From positions 1-45,283 of the forward strand of contig SLNO01000085.1 of NCBI GenBank assembly GCA_007132975.1: a stretch of DNA of 45,283 nt, in the 5' to 3' direction. How positions within the stretch are numbered: the first letter of the stretch is position 1; each line of letters begins with the position of its first letter. The notes under the pieces are model-generated. The model saw nothing but the letters and a program-made list of their open reading frames with translations, made no database searches and was not told where the DNA came from. Position numbers and translations under genes: made by a program. The stretch is from Balneolales bacterium. Its GTDB lineage: Bacteria; Bacteroidota; Rhodothermia; Balneolales; Natronogracilivirgulaceae. This document shows, in pieces, positions 23,939 through 32,773 of the stretch.

Positions 23939-24524
23939 GAGATTTGTTGTTCGTTACTGTTTGGTAATTGTGACAGTTTAGGTGCTGAATCGCAACGAAT
24001 AATAAGTTGAAAATTATCAAATGCCAAATATTTTTAATTAAAATATATATTTAGACTAATAAAATTATAATTAATGATTTAAAAAAGCGCTTTTATTAAG
24101 GTTAACTTTTTTTGTGTGACAGTGAATGATGCAGGGGCTGCCGGCGTTTGGTTGGATGATTGCAAACGAACAGGATTAATCAGGAAACGACATTGGCATG
24201 GCAGCTTACGTTTGTCACACAGTCATATACGGACTCTGACATTCGAGCTCTTTCTTGAGAAATCTTACCCCAATTAAATCAGATTGAATCAGAAATTTTG
24301 AACAGGTGAACCGATGGTCGCGAAGCTCTATGACCATGACCGGTTATCTCCCGGACACACAGTCGTATGATTAAATTTGTCATGAATATTCTATGTGACC
24401 TTGTGAATCAAATAATTTAAACACATGAAATGTCCATGACCGGACATCTACCGGTCACACAGGAGTATGATTAAAAACGTCATGGACATTCTATCTGACC
24501 ATATAAATCCAACATTTTAAACAG
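23939..24524. other. 586-bp AT-rich intergenic region between amt and the FMN reductase
   Basis: The gene-free gap separates divergent genes. Part next to amt (23939-24110) is strongly AT-rich and should hold the amt promoter. The middle has an inverted pair GTGTGACA (24114-24121) and TGTCACAC (24213-24220) 90 bases apart. The right part (about 24285-24524) is made of repeat units that are annotated separately. No credible open reading frame. Confidence 0.7.
24329..24524. repeat. two 100-bp tandem units, each with a palindromic core
   Basis: Unit A (core 24329-24390) and unit B (core 24429-24490) are offset by exactly 100 bases. In B the core is bounded by AATGTCCATGAC (24429-24440) and GTCATGGACATT (24479-24490), perfect 12-bp inverted arms. 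Unit A has TATGACCATGAC and GTCATGAATATT, a weaker pair. Shared inner words are ATGACCGG, CACACAG and GTATGATTAAA; shared outer words are TTCTAT.TGACC and TTTAAACA.ATGAA. The right end of a third, degraded unit is visible at 24285-24310. A further copy lies at 45206. Confidence 0.85.
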
Positions 24525-25082
24525 ATGAAAAGCATTTGCATCATAAGCGGTACGGACCGCCCCGGATCCATGGCACTTAAAATTGCCAACTATTTAGCAC
24601 CTTTGTACGAGGCGCAGGGAGTCTCTGCCAGCGTGGTGAGCATGGAAGATTTTCCCCTGGAAGAGGCTATCGGCGGGAAGTATGGGAAGAAACTGCCGCT
24701 GATAGAGGCCTTCCGCGAGAAAGTTATTGACGCTGACGGAATCGTGATGGTCATTCCGGAGTACAATGGATCATTCCCTGGCATCCTAAAGCTTTTTATT
24801 GATTACTTGCCGTTCCCTGACGCTTTCCAAAAGAAACCCATTGCGTTCATTGGTGAGGCAGCCGGTGCTTTTGGCGGATTGAGAGCAGTTGAGCAAATGC
24901 AAATGATATGCGCCTACAGGAACGCGCATCTCTATCCAGAGCGGGTCTTCCTTCAGCGTGTCAAATCAGTATTCAGCGAAGAGGAGGGCATCACAGATGA
25001 AACCCTTTCAGAGCTGCTTCACAGTCAGGTAAAAGGATTTGCACAGTTTGTCAATCGAATCGAGGATAAGCAACCGGCATGA
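24525..25082 (+). CDS. NAD(P)H-dependent FMN reductase / flavodoxin-fold quinone reductase
   Basis: 185 aa cytoplasmic flavoprotein. FMN phosphate loop SGTDRPGS (residues 8-15) and the second FMN contact IPEYNGSFPG (77-86), which is typical of the FMN_red family (chromate, azo or quinone reductases such as YieF). GEAAGAFGGLRAVEQMQ is the third conserved block. The electron acceptor is unknown. The start codon sits in the conserved TAAACAGATGAA end of the repeat unit, so its leader consists entirely of repeat DNA. Convergent with the OmpR-type regulator. Confidence 0.88.
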   Translation: MKSICIISGTDRPGSMALKIANYLAPLYEAQGVSASVVSMEDFPLEEAIGGKYGKKLPLIEAFREKVIDADGIVMVIPEYNGSFPGILKLFIDYLPFPDAFQKKPIAFIGEAAGAFGGLRAVEQMQMICAYRNAHLYPERVFLQRVKSVFSEEEGITDETLSELLHSQVKGFAQFVNRIEDKQPA

Positions 25083-25188
25083 TGCTCAAAGACTTCTGTG
25101 GCTTCGGGGCAATCAGCGTTTTCATCTCGAAAATAATAAGTGATCTATTTCACTCCTGATACTTTCGGCGGTCTCTTTTCACCCGAGA

Positions 25189-25893
25189 TCAGGAAGATTT
25201 GAGCATGTACCCGACACCATGCATCGTGACCAGATGTCGCGGATCGTCGGGCCGCATCTCTATTTTTGTTCTCAATTTCGAAATGTGAACATCAACGGTA
25301 CGAGTGCTGGTATTGGAGCTGAACTCGTAACGCCAGACATTTTCCAGAAGTGCCTTACGGGTGACCGGTTCATTCGGGAATCCGGCGAGAAATCTGAGTA
25401 CTTCCACTTCCCTGGTAGTTAACTCCTGGTCACCGTCCGGCCGTCGCACAATACCATCCTTAAGATCAATTTGTACTTCGCCAAGGGTGATCAGGTCATT
25501 CTTTTTGCCGCTGTAGTTGTCGCTTCGTCGCAACCGGGCCTGGATACGAGCGAGCAGCTCCTTGACCCCGAACGGCTTGGTGATGTAGTCATCGGCACCT
25601 ATGTTCAGTCCGGTGACCTTGTCAATTTCCTGATCCCTTGCGGTCAGTATGACAATTGGGAAGTGCAGTTTTTTTTCCCGGATCTTCCGGCACACATCGA
25701 AGCCGCTCATTCCCGGCAGCATCACATCCAGTATCATCAGATCAGGACGTGTCTCGTCGACGATTTTCAACGCATCCACCCCGTTTTCGGCCACCAGGGT
25801 CTGGTAACCCTCGTTTTCCAGAGTGTCTTTCAGAGTGAATATCAGGCTGGGTTCGTCTTCGACGATAAGTATGGTTTGCTTGTTATGAGACAT
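25189..25893 (-). CDS. OmpR/PhoB family response regulator
   Basis: With the start at ATG 25893 it is 234 aa: receiver 1-120 with acidic pair E12-D13, phosphoacceptor D56 (MILDVMLPG), T84-like switch (VILTARD) and KPF; winged-helix output about 135-232 (LTTREVEVLRFLA, SSNTSTRTVDVHISKLR, VGYMLKSS). The frame is open up to 25965, but the family-conserved sequence begins at ILIVEDEPSL just after this ATG, and this start overlaps the stop of the upstream kinase gene by 11 bases (25883-25893), a usual translational coupling. Targets unknown. Confidence 0.93.
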   Translation of the reverse strand: MSHNKQTILIVEDEPSLIFTLKDTLENEGYQTLVAENGVDALKIVDETRPDLMILDVMLPGMSGFDVCRKIREKKLHFPIVILTARDQEIDKVTGLNIGADDYITKPFGVKELLARIQARLRRSDNYSGKKNDLITLGEVQIDLKDGIVRRPDGDQELTTREVEVLRFLAGFPNEPVTRKALLENVWRYEFSSNTSTRTVDVHISKLRTKIEMRPDDPRHLVTMHGVGYMLKSS

Positions 25894-27577
25894 GCTCTGG
25901 TTCCTGTTCTTTGCTGTACTTTGTGTCTGCAGTATAAGTTGTTTGTTCTTCTGTGACTTTATCACTTTGGCGGAATCTAATTGTAAACACTGATCCCTTG
26001 CCGGCGGTGCTTGTCACGCTTATGGTTCCGTCATTTCGCTTTACAAGATCCTGGACTATGGACAGGCCGAGGCCATGCCCCCGGGTTTGCGCCGTAAGGG
26101 CGTCTTCAACCCGGAAGAACTTTTCAAATATGTATGGTTGGTACTCTTTGGGGATGCCTGCACCGCGGTCTTTGATGCTTAAATCCACAAAATTTCCATT
26201 GGAGCGGATACTGATCCCCACAAATTTTTCATCCGGGCTGTACTTGACAGCATTGTCGATCAGATTGTCCAGTACAGACTGCAGGTCAGACGGGTCCACG
26301 TCGATTTCTGGTACCGGTTCATCCGCATCCACCCGCAAGTTGACGTCGTATGATTTGAGATAGCTGCTCTTTCGATTAAGGTAATCATTCACGAACGGGA
26401 CCAGGCTGGTTCGCACCTTACGGATAGGTATGCCGTTTGAACTGAACCTGGCAACATCCAGAAGCCGGTCGATCATGGCACGCAGGCGCTGAGATTCATT
26501 GAAAATATGGGAGCCATAGGATTTCAGGCGTCCCGGGTCGGTCACCCTGCCATCGGAAAGGTTTTCGCCAGCGGCTGAGATAACGGCAAGCGGGGTTTTA
26601 AGCTCGTGGGTAACGTTGGCGAGGAACAGAGCCTGCCGCTGTGCGAGCGATCGTTCACGTTGCGCCGTGAAGAACATGAAGATGAACGCGCCAAGCAGTA
26701 GCAGCATGGCCACACCGAGGACAAACAGGTTCCGGTTCAATGAAGCCTTTGAGGCGGCTGTGTCAGGATTGGCCGTAAAGGTGGCTTTCAGGTTCCAGTT
26801 GTTGAGCAGATCCGGAAAATTCTGGATGAAATCAACATTTTGGTAGCTGTAAGGAACGTCAGGCGCGGTGGTTGCCAGCACCTCGTTCTTGGTCCAGTCG
26901 TGCAGCCAGACGATGATGCCGGTTTCGTCACCCATGCCGAAGGTATCGGCCAGTTTTGTGGCCATGTAGGAGTTGACCAGATAGTCCTGATCTATTACGA
27001 AAAGAAGGTAAGCGACAACTTCCCTGCTATCGGAGTTGATCAGAGTCACCGTCATGCTGTTGTGCGCATCAAAGATAACGCGGGTGTTCCAACGGTAATC
27101 CTGAACCAGGGCATTCATGCGGGTTCGGGTGATGGCGAGGCCGTCACTGACTATCCGGCTGTAATTTGTTGTTTGTTCGAAACTCCCGATATCCTTTCGG
27201 TACTGCCAGACCGGATCTCCAAAGCGCTCGCAAGGGGTACAGTCGGGTGTGGACATGTAAATGTCGGAAAAAAGGCTGTCCCGACTGGCATCGTCAATGA
27301 TCAGCAGCAGGTCATGGCTCATAGTGGATGGAGAGGTCAATGCCGCTTGCAGCTCCTGCATGTCAAGCTGCCAGAGACTCCTGACCGGATAGCGGAAACG
27401 GCTGCGCACCTGGTTCGTGTATTCCAGAAGCTGTCTTTTCTGTTTTTCGACGGAGCTTTGCACCTTGTTATCGTGCAGTGCGTAAAGCGAATACACATTC
27501 ATGACTGTCAGGCCAATGACGGCCGTAAGGCCAAGTGCCAGGAACATCCATCGAACGTAACGGTAATGATTCATCAT
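25883..27577 (-). CDS. membrane sensor histidine kinase
   Basis: 564 aa. Membrane helix about 11-33, periplasmic sensor 34-282, second helix about 284-304, then HisKA with H324 (FLANVTHELKTPLAV), N box VLDNLIDNAVKYSPD, DRGAGIP and GHGLGLSIV. The periplasmic region has no family I recognise; it contains a CTPC pair (C113, C116), which may form a disulfide or bind a metal. There is no HAMP domain between helix 2 and the H box. It forms an operon with the OmpR-type regulator at 25189 and faces the TPR-kinase gene at 27823 across a 245-base divergent region. Confidence 0.92.
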   Translation of the reverse strand: MMNHYRYVRWMFLALGLTAVIGLTVMNVYSLYALHDNKVQSSVEKQKRQLLEYTNQVRSRFRYPVRSLWQLDMQELQAALTSPSTMSHDLLLIIDDASRDSLFSDIYMSTPDCTPCERFGDPVWQYRKDIGSFEQTTNYSRIVSDGLAITRTRMNALVQDYRWNTRVIFDAHNSMTVTLINSDSREVVAYLLFVIDQDYLVNSYMATKLADTFGMGDETGIIVWLHDWTKNEVLATTAPDVPYSYQNVDFIQNFPDLLNNWNLKATFTANPDTAASKASLNRNLFVLGVAMLLLLGAFIFMFFTAQRERSLAQRQALFLANVTHELKTPLAVISAAGENLSDGRVTDPGRLKSYGSHIFNESQRLRAMIDRLLDVARFSSNGIPIRKVRTSLVPFVNDYLNRKSSYLKSYDVNLRVDADEPVPEIDVDPSDLQSVLDNLIDNAVKYSPDEKFVGISIRSNGNFVDLSIKDRGAGIPKEYQPYIFEKFFRVEDALTAQTRGHGLGLSIVQDLVKRNDGTISVTSTAGKGSVFTIRFRQSDKVTEEQTTYTADTKYSKEQEPEHVS

Positions 27578-27780
27578 GTCGGGGTTTAATCTTTATAACG
27601 TACGAAAAAAAGATACTATTGGCATGACAAGTTTATTAGTAAATTTCTCGTACAGCCACGCGATACCAGATTCGTAAGAAGTGGGCTAAATGTTTTTATT
27701 ATAGTATTTTGCAAAGATGTGGCAAGAACCGCATGGTGATGACGGCCAATATTCCAACCGGTTTTAAAAATTTATCTTAT

Positions 27781-27804
27781 TTGATTATTATTAAGAATTA
27801 TCAA
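27781..27804. promoter_or_regulatory. 24-bp near-palindrome upstream of the TPR-kinase start
   Basis: TTGATTATTATT and AAGAATTATCAA are inverted arms that match at 10 of 12 positions with no spacer. The element ends 18 bases before the ATG at 27823 and lies in the divergent region between two kinase genes. It could be an operator or a leader hairpin. If translation started at 27709 it would be coding, which I think unlikely. Confidence 0.45.
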
Positions 27805-27822
27805 TGGCACTCTATTACGGTT

Positions 27823-30054
27823 ATGATCCGAACTATCCTGTTCCTTTTTTGGGGTTTGTCTTTTATTGTCGTAGCGTCCTGCGGCTCTGAGTATGGTACC
27901 GGGCCTTCCAGAGACGCTGTCGGTGAGCTTGAGGAGATTAATGACCAGATACGTGACGCACTGACAAGGAATGCATATGATCTGGCCGATTCCCTTGCCG
28001 CTGTCGTGATTCATCGTGCTCAGGAAAAAAATCATTACACAGCGCTTATCGATGCGCGCCTGCATGTGGCTGCCTCTTATCTGGACAGGAGGCGCATTAG
28101 TGAGGGAGAAGCATTTCTGGAGGAGACCGAAGACTTCATCAGTGAATATGGCACACCCAGTCAGGAAATTCGTGCATTGATCTTGTCGTCCAACTTCCGG
28201 TTCGTGAACAATGACACCGAAGAGGGGCGCAGGCTGCTTGACACCGCAATGGAGCTCAAGAACAGGGTGGATGATCCAAGGAGCCTGGGGTCGCTGTTTG
28301 CCTCTCAGGCCAGGGCGCTTACGGACGAGAATCCTGTAGAGGCACTCCGACTGTACTACCGGGCACTCGAGAAATTTGAGCAGGCCGGGGAACGGAACAA
28401 CAAGGCAGTGGTCCACAACAATATCGGGCTCATCTCCCACAACCAGAAAGATTTTGACACGGCACTTGAGGAGTACCGCAAGGCGCTCAGTATAAACCGG
28501 CAAACCGGCAACCAGCTCCAGGTTGCGGCCAATTACAACAATATTGCCAATGCCCTGAGCAGTATTGGAAAGAAGGAGGCGGCGGCCGATACGCTTTTCA
28601 AGGCGGTCATAATCAACCAGAGAATGGGTATTAGTCCGGGTCTCATCCAGAACTACTACAACCTGGCGCAGATCTATTTGGAAACGGATCAGTTGGATCT
28701 GGCATATTCCTTCTTTTCCCAGGCCTATGAGGAGAGCCATTCCATCAGTTTCCTCCCAGGGATCATGTACCATGCCGCCGGCCTTGCTGATGCGCTTTTT
28801 AAAAAGGAGCGGTTTGATGAAGTAGAGGCCTATCTCGAAGAATCCAGGAAAATCGCAGAACAGCTGAACAATCTTGAAGTGATGGCCAGGGTCTGGGATA
28901 CGGCGTCCAGGCTGAACGAACAGCAGGGCAAATACCGGGAGGCGCTTGCAGCCGTACGGGAGAACCGCAGATATGCGGACCGGATCGACAGTATCCGCAG
29001 GGAGAGCGAGTTTGAAGAGGTGCGTGCCCGGCTGGAGCTGGAACTGAAATCGGCCGAAAATGAACTGCTCAGGCAGCAGCTCAGCTATCGAGAAAGGCTG
29101 GGGAGGAACCAGCAGCTGGTGTTGGTGGTGCTTGTCGCGGGCGTGCTTGTCACCGCATTCCTTCTGATCATTCTGTTCTGGAACAAAAGCAAGCTTGAGG
29201 GGGTAAACCAGTCCCTGAAACAGAAAAACAAGGTCATCACGGCGAAGAACCAGCAGCTCAGGGATCTGAATTCGGAGCTTAAGCATATGAACGATGAAAA
29301 AGGCCGCCTGGTGGGGATGATCATCCACGATCTCCGCAATCCGCTTTTTGCCGTTATCGGTTTTCTTGAGCTGATCGACGAATCCCTTACCGATCCGTCA
29401 GAAAAAGAGCATCTCAAAATGGCTATGAACTCGGCAACGCGTTTGAACCAGCTCATAAACAGCCTCCTGGATGTGCATACGCTCGAGAAAGAAACAAAGC
29501 ACATCAGGTTGGAAAAGGTATCCGTGGATGAGGTCGTGGGCAATGCGGTTGCCAACTTTCAGGAGATTGCAAGGAAGAAGGATATCCAGATACATGAAAA
29601 CATATCCATGGTCGATGCCCAAACGGATCTGGCATACCTGAGCCGTATCGCAGACAACCTTATTTCTAATGCTATCAAGTATTCGCCCAGGCACTCGCGG
29701 GTGGTGGTCGATGTCACGCCAAAAGGCGAAACGTGGGAACTGTCGGTCAAGGACGAGGGCCCGGGTATCTCTGAGGAAGACCGGGCCAACCTGTATCAGA
29801 TGTTCGGAAGGCTGTCAGCCAAGCCAACCGGTGGAGAGGAGTCCACCGGGTTGGGACTCTACACCGTAAAACTGCTTGTGAGCCGCCTTAAAGGCGAGAT
29901 TCGACTGGAGAGTGAGATAGGAAGGGGAAGCCGGTTCATATGCGAATTCCCCGTCACACCTGATCTGGGTATTCCAATAGAAGATGCCAAAGATGAGAAC
30001 GGGTTGGAAGCACAGCCCCGGGAAGAAAACCCGGAAGTTCAGTCATACTCGTAA
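27823..30054 (+). CDS. lipoprotein-type TPR sensor histidine kinase, orphan
   Basis: 743 aa from the ATG at 27823, chosen because it begins MIRTILFLFWGLSFIVVASC, a lipoprotein signal with lipobox VASC before Gly. Residues about 25-415 are TPR repeats (clear ones: AVVHNNIGLISHNQKDFDTALEEY and ANYNNIANALSSIGKKEAA) placed in the periplasm, followed by a coiled coil, a single membrane helix 432-453, a second coiled coil, and a cytoplasmic kinase with H502 (GMIIHDLRNPLFAV), N box DNLISNAIKYSP and G boxes DEGPGIS and STGLGLYTVKLL. TPR-kinase hybrids are common in Bacteroidota. There is no regulator next to it; the one at 25189 belongs to another kinase. The longer frame up to 27709 has no signal. 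Its last 16 bases overlap the convergent amidohydrolase gene. Confidence 0.9.
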   Translation: MIRTILFLFWGLSFIVVASCGSEYGTGPSRDAVGELEEINDQIRDALTRNAYDLADSLAAVVIHRAQEKNHYTALIDARLHVAASYLDRRRISEGEAFLEETEDFISEYGTPSQEIRALILSSNFRFVNNDTEEGRRLLDTAMELKNRVDDPRSLGSLFASQARALTDENPVEALRLYYRALEKFEQAGERNNKAVVHNNIGLISHNQKDFDTALEEYRKALSINRQTGNQLQVAANYNNIANALSSIGKKEAAADTLFKAVIINQRMGISPGLIQNYYNLAQIYLETDQLDLAYSFFSQAYEESHSISFLPGIMYHAAGLADALFKKERFDEVEAYLEESRKIAEQLNNLEVMARVWDTASRLNEQQGKYREALAAVRENRRYADRIDSIRRESEFEEVRARLELELKSAENELLRQQLSYRERLGRNQQLVLVVLVAGVLVTAFLLIILFWNKSKLEGVNQSLKQKNKVITAKNQQLRDLNSELKHMNDEKGRLVGMIIHDLRNPLFAVIGFLELIDESLTDPSEKEHLKMAMNSATRLNQLINSLLDVHTLEKETKHIRLEKVSVDEVVGNAVANFQEIARKKDIQIHENISMVDAQTDLAYLSRIADNLISNAIKYSPRHSRVVVDVTPKGETWELSVKDEGPGISEEDRANLYQMFGRLSAKPTGGEESTGLGLYTVKLLVSRLKGEIRLESEIGRGSRFICEFPVTPDLGIPIEDAKDENGLEAQPREENPEVQSYS

Positions 30055-31277
30055 CTGAGCACTCCGTTCACAAAAACATGCGTCGGACGGGTGGTGTACT
30101 CGAAGGGGTCACCGTTAAAGATCACAAGATCCGCGTCTTTGCCTTCGGCCAGCGATCCCAGCCGGTGGTCCAGCCCGAACAGCTGCGCCGGTGTTGCCGT
30201 CAGGGCACGCAGCGCATCCATTCGGTCAAGCCCGAATCCCACAGCAATGGCAGCCTCAAATAGAACGACACGGGTTTTCGGTACGTAGCTTTCGTATCCG
30301 CTCTGGAAAACAAAGGGGATGCCTGCCTCGATCAGTTTCGCCGCAGTGGTTAAGGATGCGTTCTCCGTCTCACCGCGGAGCCGGACCATGGAGGGATGCA
30401 GGATCACGGTCACATCCGCTTCCCGGATCTCATCCAACAGCATCCATGCCTCGGAAGCCCCTTCCAGCAGCATGGGAAAGCCAAACTCGCGCTGCAGGCG
30501 CAGCGCAGACATGATATCGTGGGCCTGGTGCGCTGTTACCAGTGCGAAGATGCGGCCCTCCAGCATATCGGCCAGGGCATCGAGCCGCAAGTCGCGGCCC
30601 GGACGTTGATCGGGGTCCTGATGCCGCCGTTTTTCTGCGTACTCTGCGGCCCGGATAAGCTCCTGCCGCAGCATGGCAATGCCCTTTGATCGCGTCCCTG
30701 GCGTGTCAAACTGATTGCGCACACCAGGGCCCAGCGTGATGGCCAGGGCCGTCGTGGAATCCAGCAGCGCCTCGTCCACCGTCCGTCCTGACGTTTTGGC
30801 CACCATGGTCTGACCGCTGACGATGGCCCCCGGGGCATGCCCGGTATGCACGGTCGTTATCCCATTCTGCCTGAGGAAGCCGACCAGCTCCTCACGGGCA
30901 TTGTAGGCATCAATAGCCCGCAGGTCTGGCTGCAAAGCGTTTGAACGCTCCAGCTGGTCCTGGTCGTGCTCCTGATTGTAATATCCTGCCAGGCCGACCA
31001 CCGAGCGGGAGTCGATCAGCCCCGGTGTGACCACAGCCCCTGCAAACTGTTCGTAACCGTCCGGAATGGCAATTTCCGAAGCCCTGCCCACGCGCTCGAT
31101 CTTCCCGTCGCGGATCAGCACAACACCGTTGACCAGAGGTTCACCCTCCATGGTGTACACCGTGTCGGCAGTAACGGCAATCTGGGTGGATGCGGTCGGC
31201 GCCATGACCAGCAGGATGGCCAGGATCGCAAGCATGGTAACAGTCTTAACGGCCGCAGACCGGATGGAGACCGGCAT
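30039..31277 (-). CDS. amidohydrolase-superfamily protein lacking the HxH metal motif, exported
   Basis: 412 aa from the ATG at 31277, which gives a signal peptide (MLAILAILLVMAPTAS region). The frame is open to a TTG at 31397 and has an ATG at 31346, both of which would give a long N-terminal extension. The N-terminal and C-terminal beta-sandwich parts are typical of imidazolonepropionase-like amidohydrolases (GVVLIRDGKIERVG, GSLAEGKDADLVIFNGDPF), but at the first metal site PGLIDSHSH reads PGLIDSRSVVGL, and later histidine positions are also replaced (VTAHQAHDI, FQSGYESYV). It may be non-catalytic or a special subfamily. It follows the active paralogue at 31406 on the same strand, so the pair may form one exported complex. 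Confidence 0.8.
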   Translation of the reverse strand: MPVSIRSAAVKTVTMLAILAILLVMAPTASTQIAVTADTVYTMEGEPLVNGVVLIRDGKIERVGRASEIAIPDGYEQFAGAVVTPGLIDSRSVVGLAGYYNQEHDQDQLERSNALQPDLRAIDAYNAREELVGFLRQNGITTVHTGHAPGAIVSGQTMVAKTSGRTVDEALLDSTTALAITLGPGVRNQFDTPGTRSKGIAMLRQELIRAAEYAEKRRHQDPDQRPGRDLRLDALADMLEGRIFALVTAHQAHDIMSALRLQREFGFPMLLEGASEAWMLLDEIREADVTVILHPSMVRLRGETENASLTTAAKLIEAGIPFVFQSGYESYVPKTRVVLFEAAIAVGFGLDRMDALRALTATPAQLFGLDHRLGSLAEGKDADLVIFNGDPFEYTTRPTHVFVNGVLSYEYD

Positions 31278-31405
31278 GCCTGTACCGGCGAAAGACTCGG
31301 CGAAAGCCCCGGCAGGTGAAAACGGGTTCATCAGGAAAAAGCGCATAGAAGGAAATTGTTTGGTTGTAAGGTTCGGGTTTAGTGGATGCGGTGGCAATAT
31401 GGGAT

Positions 31406-32773
31406 TCAGTGATGATGATGGCCGTGATGGTAGCCGTGGCGGTGGCCATGTGCGCCGCCTCCGTTTGCCTTGTGTCCGCCAGTGGCAAACCTCCGGTCTT
31501 CAGGATCGGAAAAATCCCACACTTTGACACCTTCGATCCAGGTCTGCTCCACACGGGTGTAGACGCTGAACGGATCACCCGAGAGGATGATGAAATCGGC
31601 GTCTTTGCCGGGCTCGAGCGAGCCCACGCGGTCGTCGATATCCATCTGGCGCGCATTGGCTATGGTTACGGATTCCAGCGCTTTTTGCCTGCCCAGTCCC
31701 TCTCGCATTCCAAATGCCGGGGAGCGGAGGAAAAGCCGCGAATCGGTGATGGGATCGTCGGTATGGAACCCGAAATCCACCCCGGCCTTCTCCAGGATGG
31801 GCGCCGATTTGGGCAGCAGGTTGATCGCCTCCAGCTTGCCGCCCGGTGAGTCGATGTAGATTATGGATGCGGGATAGCCCGACGCGGCGATCTCGTCTGC
31901 CACCTTCCAGGCATCGGTCACATGGTGCAGCACCATGCGGTAGCCGAATTCGTCGGCCAGCCGGATGGCCGTGAGCACATCGTCGTGCCGGTGGGTGTGG
32001 TTGTGGACGATGCGTTTGCCCTGAAGAACCTCCACCAGGGTCTCAAGCGCCAGGTCGCGAGCGGGCATGCGCCCGGGATCGTCCCCGGCAGCCTGGATGC
32101 GGGCCTGGTACTCCTGGGCCTTGATGAACTCGGCGCGGACCATGGCGGCCGATTTGGCGCGGGTGCCGGGGAAGGGTGGCTGGCGCAGCGGATTGGTGCC
32201 GTTGGCCAGTTTGAGTCCGCCGTAGATGCCTGTTTCCTCATCCACAATGATCAGCATGTCCTCGATCCTGTTGGCGGGACGCAGTTTGAGGTAGACCGTC
32301 TGGCCGCTGATCAGATGTCCGGAGCCGGGCATCACATTAACGGAGGTCAACCCGCCGGCCAGCGCCCGCCGGAAGGAGTCGCTTCGCGGGTTGATCGTAT
32401 CCAGGATGCGCACATCCGGGTGGAGCGCGGCGGAGCGGTCGCCGCCGTCACCCTCGCCGATGTGCGAGTGGGAATCCACCAGTCCCGGCATTACCACCTT
32501 GCCGCTGGCGTCAACCATCTCGGCATCGGCCGGTATGGCCACGTCTGCGGCGTCACCCACGGCGATGATGCGGCCCTCGTGTACTACCAGGGTGCCGTTC
32601 TCATAAGTCTGGCCGGTGACGGTGATGATCTGAGCGCCGGTCACCGCAACGGGGCTGTCCTGCGCGCTTGCTGTGGCAGCCGGACTGAAGAAGGGGGCTG
32701 TCCAGGAAAGCAGGACTAAAGAAAAAGTCGTGACAAGAACAGACAGAAAAGTCGGAATTCGGTTTGGCATCAT
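31406..32773 (-). CDS. exported amidohydrolase with intact metal site and His-rich tail
   Basis: 455 aa. Signal peptide 1-38 (cleavage near ASA before QDS). Amidohydrolase fold: ENGTLVVHEGRIIAVGD, MPGLVDSHSHIG with metal ligands H102 and H104, HNHTHRHDD, HHVTDAWK, FHTDDPITDS for the later ligands, and GSLEPGKDADFIILSGDPF at the end. Relatives hydrolyse cyclic imides, dipeptides or similar; the substrate is unknown. The last 24 residues are Gly/His-rich (AHGHRHGYHHGHHHH), a likely metal-binding tail. It is upstream of, and probably co-transcribed with, the HxH-less paralogue. Confidence 0.88.
   Translation of the reverse strand: MMPNRIPTFLSVLVTTFSLVLLSWTAPFFSPAATASAQDSPVAVTGAQIITVTGQTYENGTLVVHEGRIIAVGDAADVAIPADAEMVDASGKVVMPGLVDSHSHIGEGDGGDRSAALHPDVRILDTINPRSDSFRRALAGGLTSVNVMPGSGHLISGQTVYLKLRPANRIEDMLIIVDEETGIYGGLKLANGTNPLRQPPFPGTRAKSAAMVRAEFIKAQEYQARIQAAGDDPGRMPARDLALETLVEVLQGKRIVHNHTHRHDDVLTAIRLADEFGYRMVLHHVTDAWKVADEIAASGYPASIIYIDSPGGKLEAINLLPKSAPILEKAGVDFGFHTDDPITDSRLFLRSPAFGMREGLGRQKALESVTIANARQMDIDDRVGSLEPGKDADFIILSGDPFSVYTRVEQTWIEGVKVWDFSDPEDRRFATGGHKANGGGAHGHRHGYHHGHHHH

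Noticed and set aside
24285-24524. CRISPR array
   Set aside because: Units repeat over their whole 100-bp length, with no unique spacers, and no cas genes are present.
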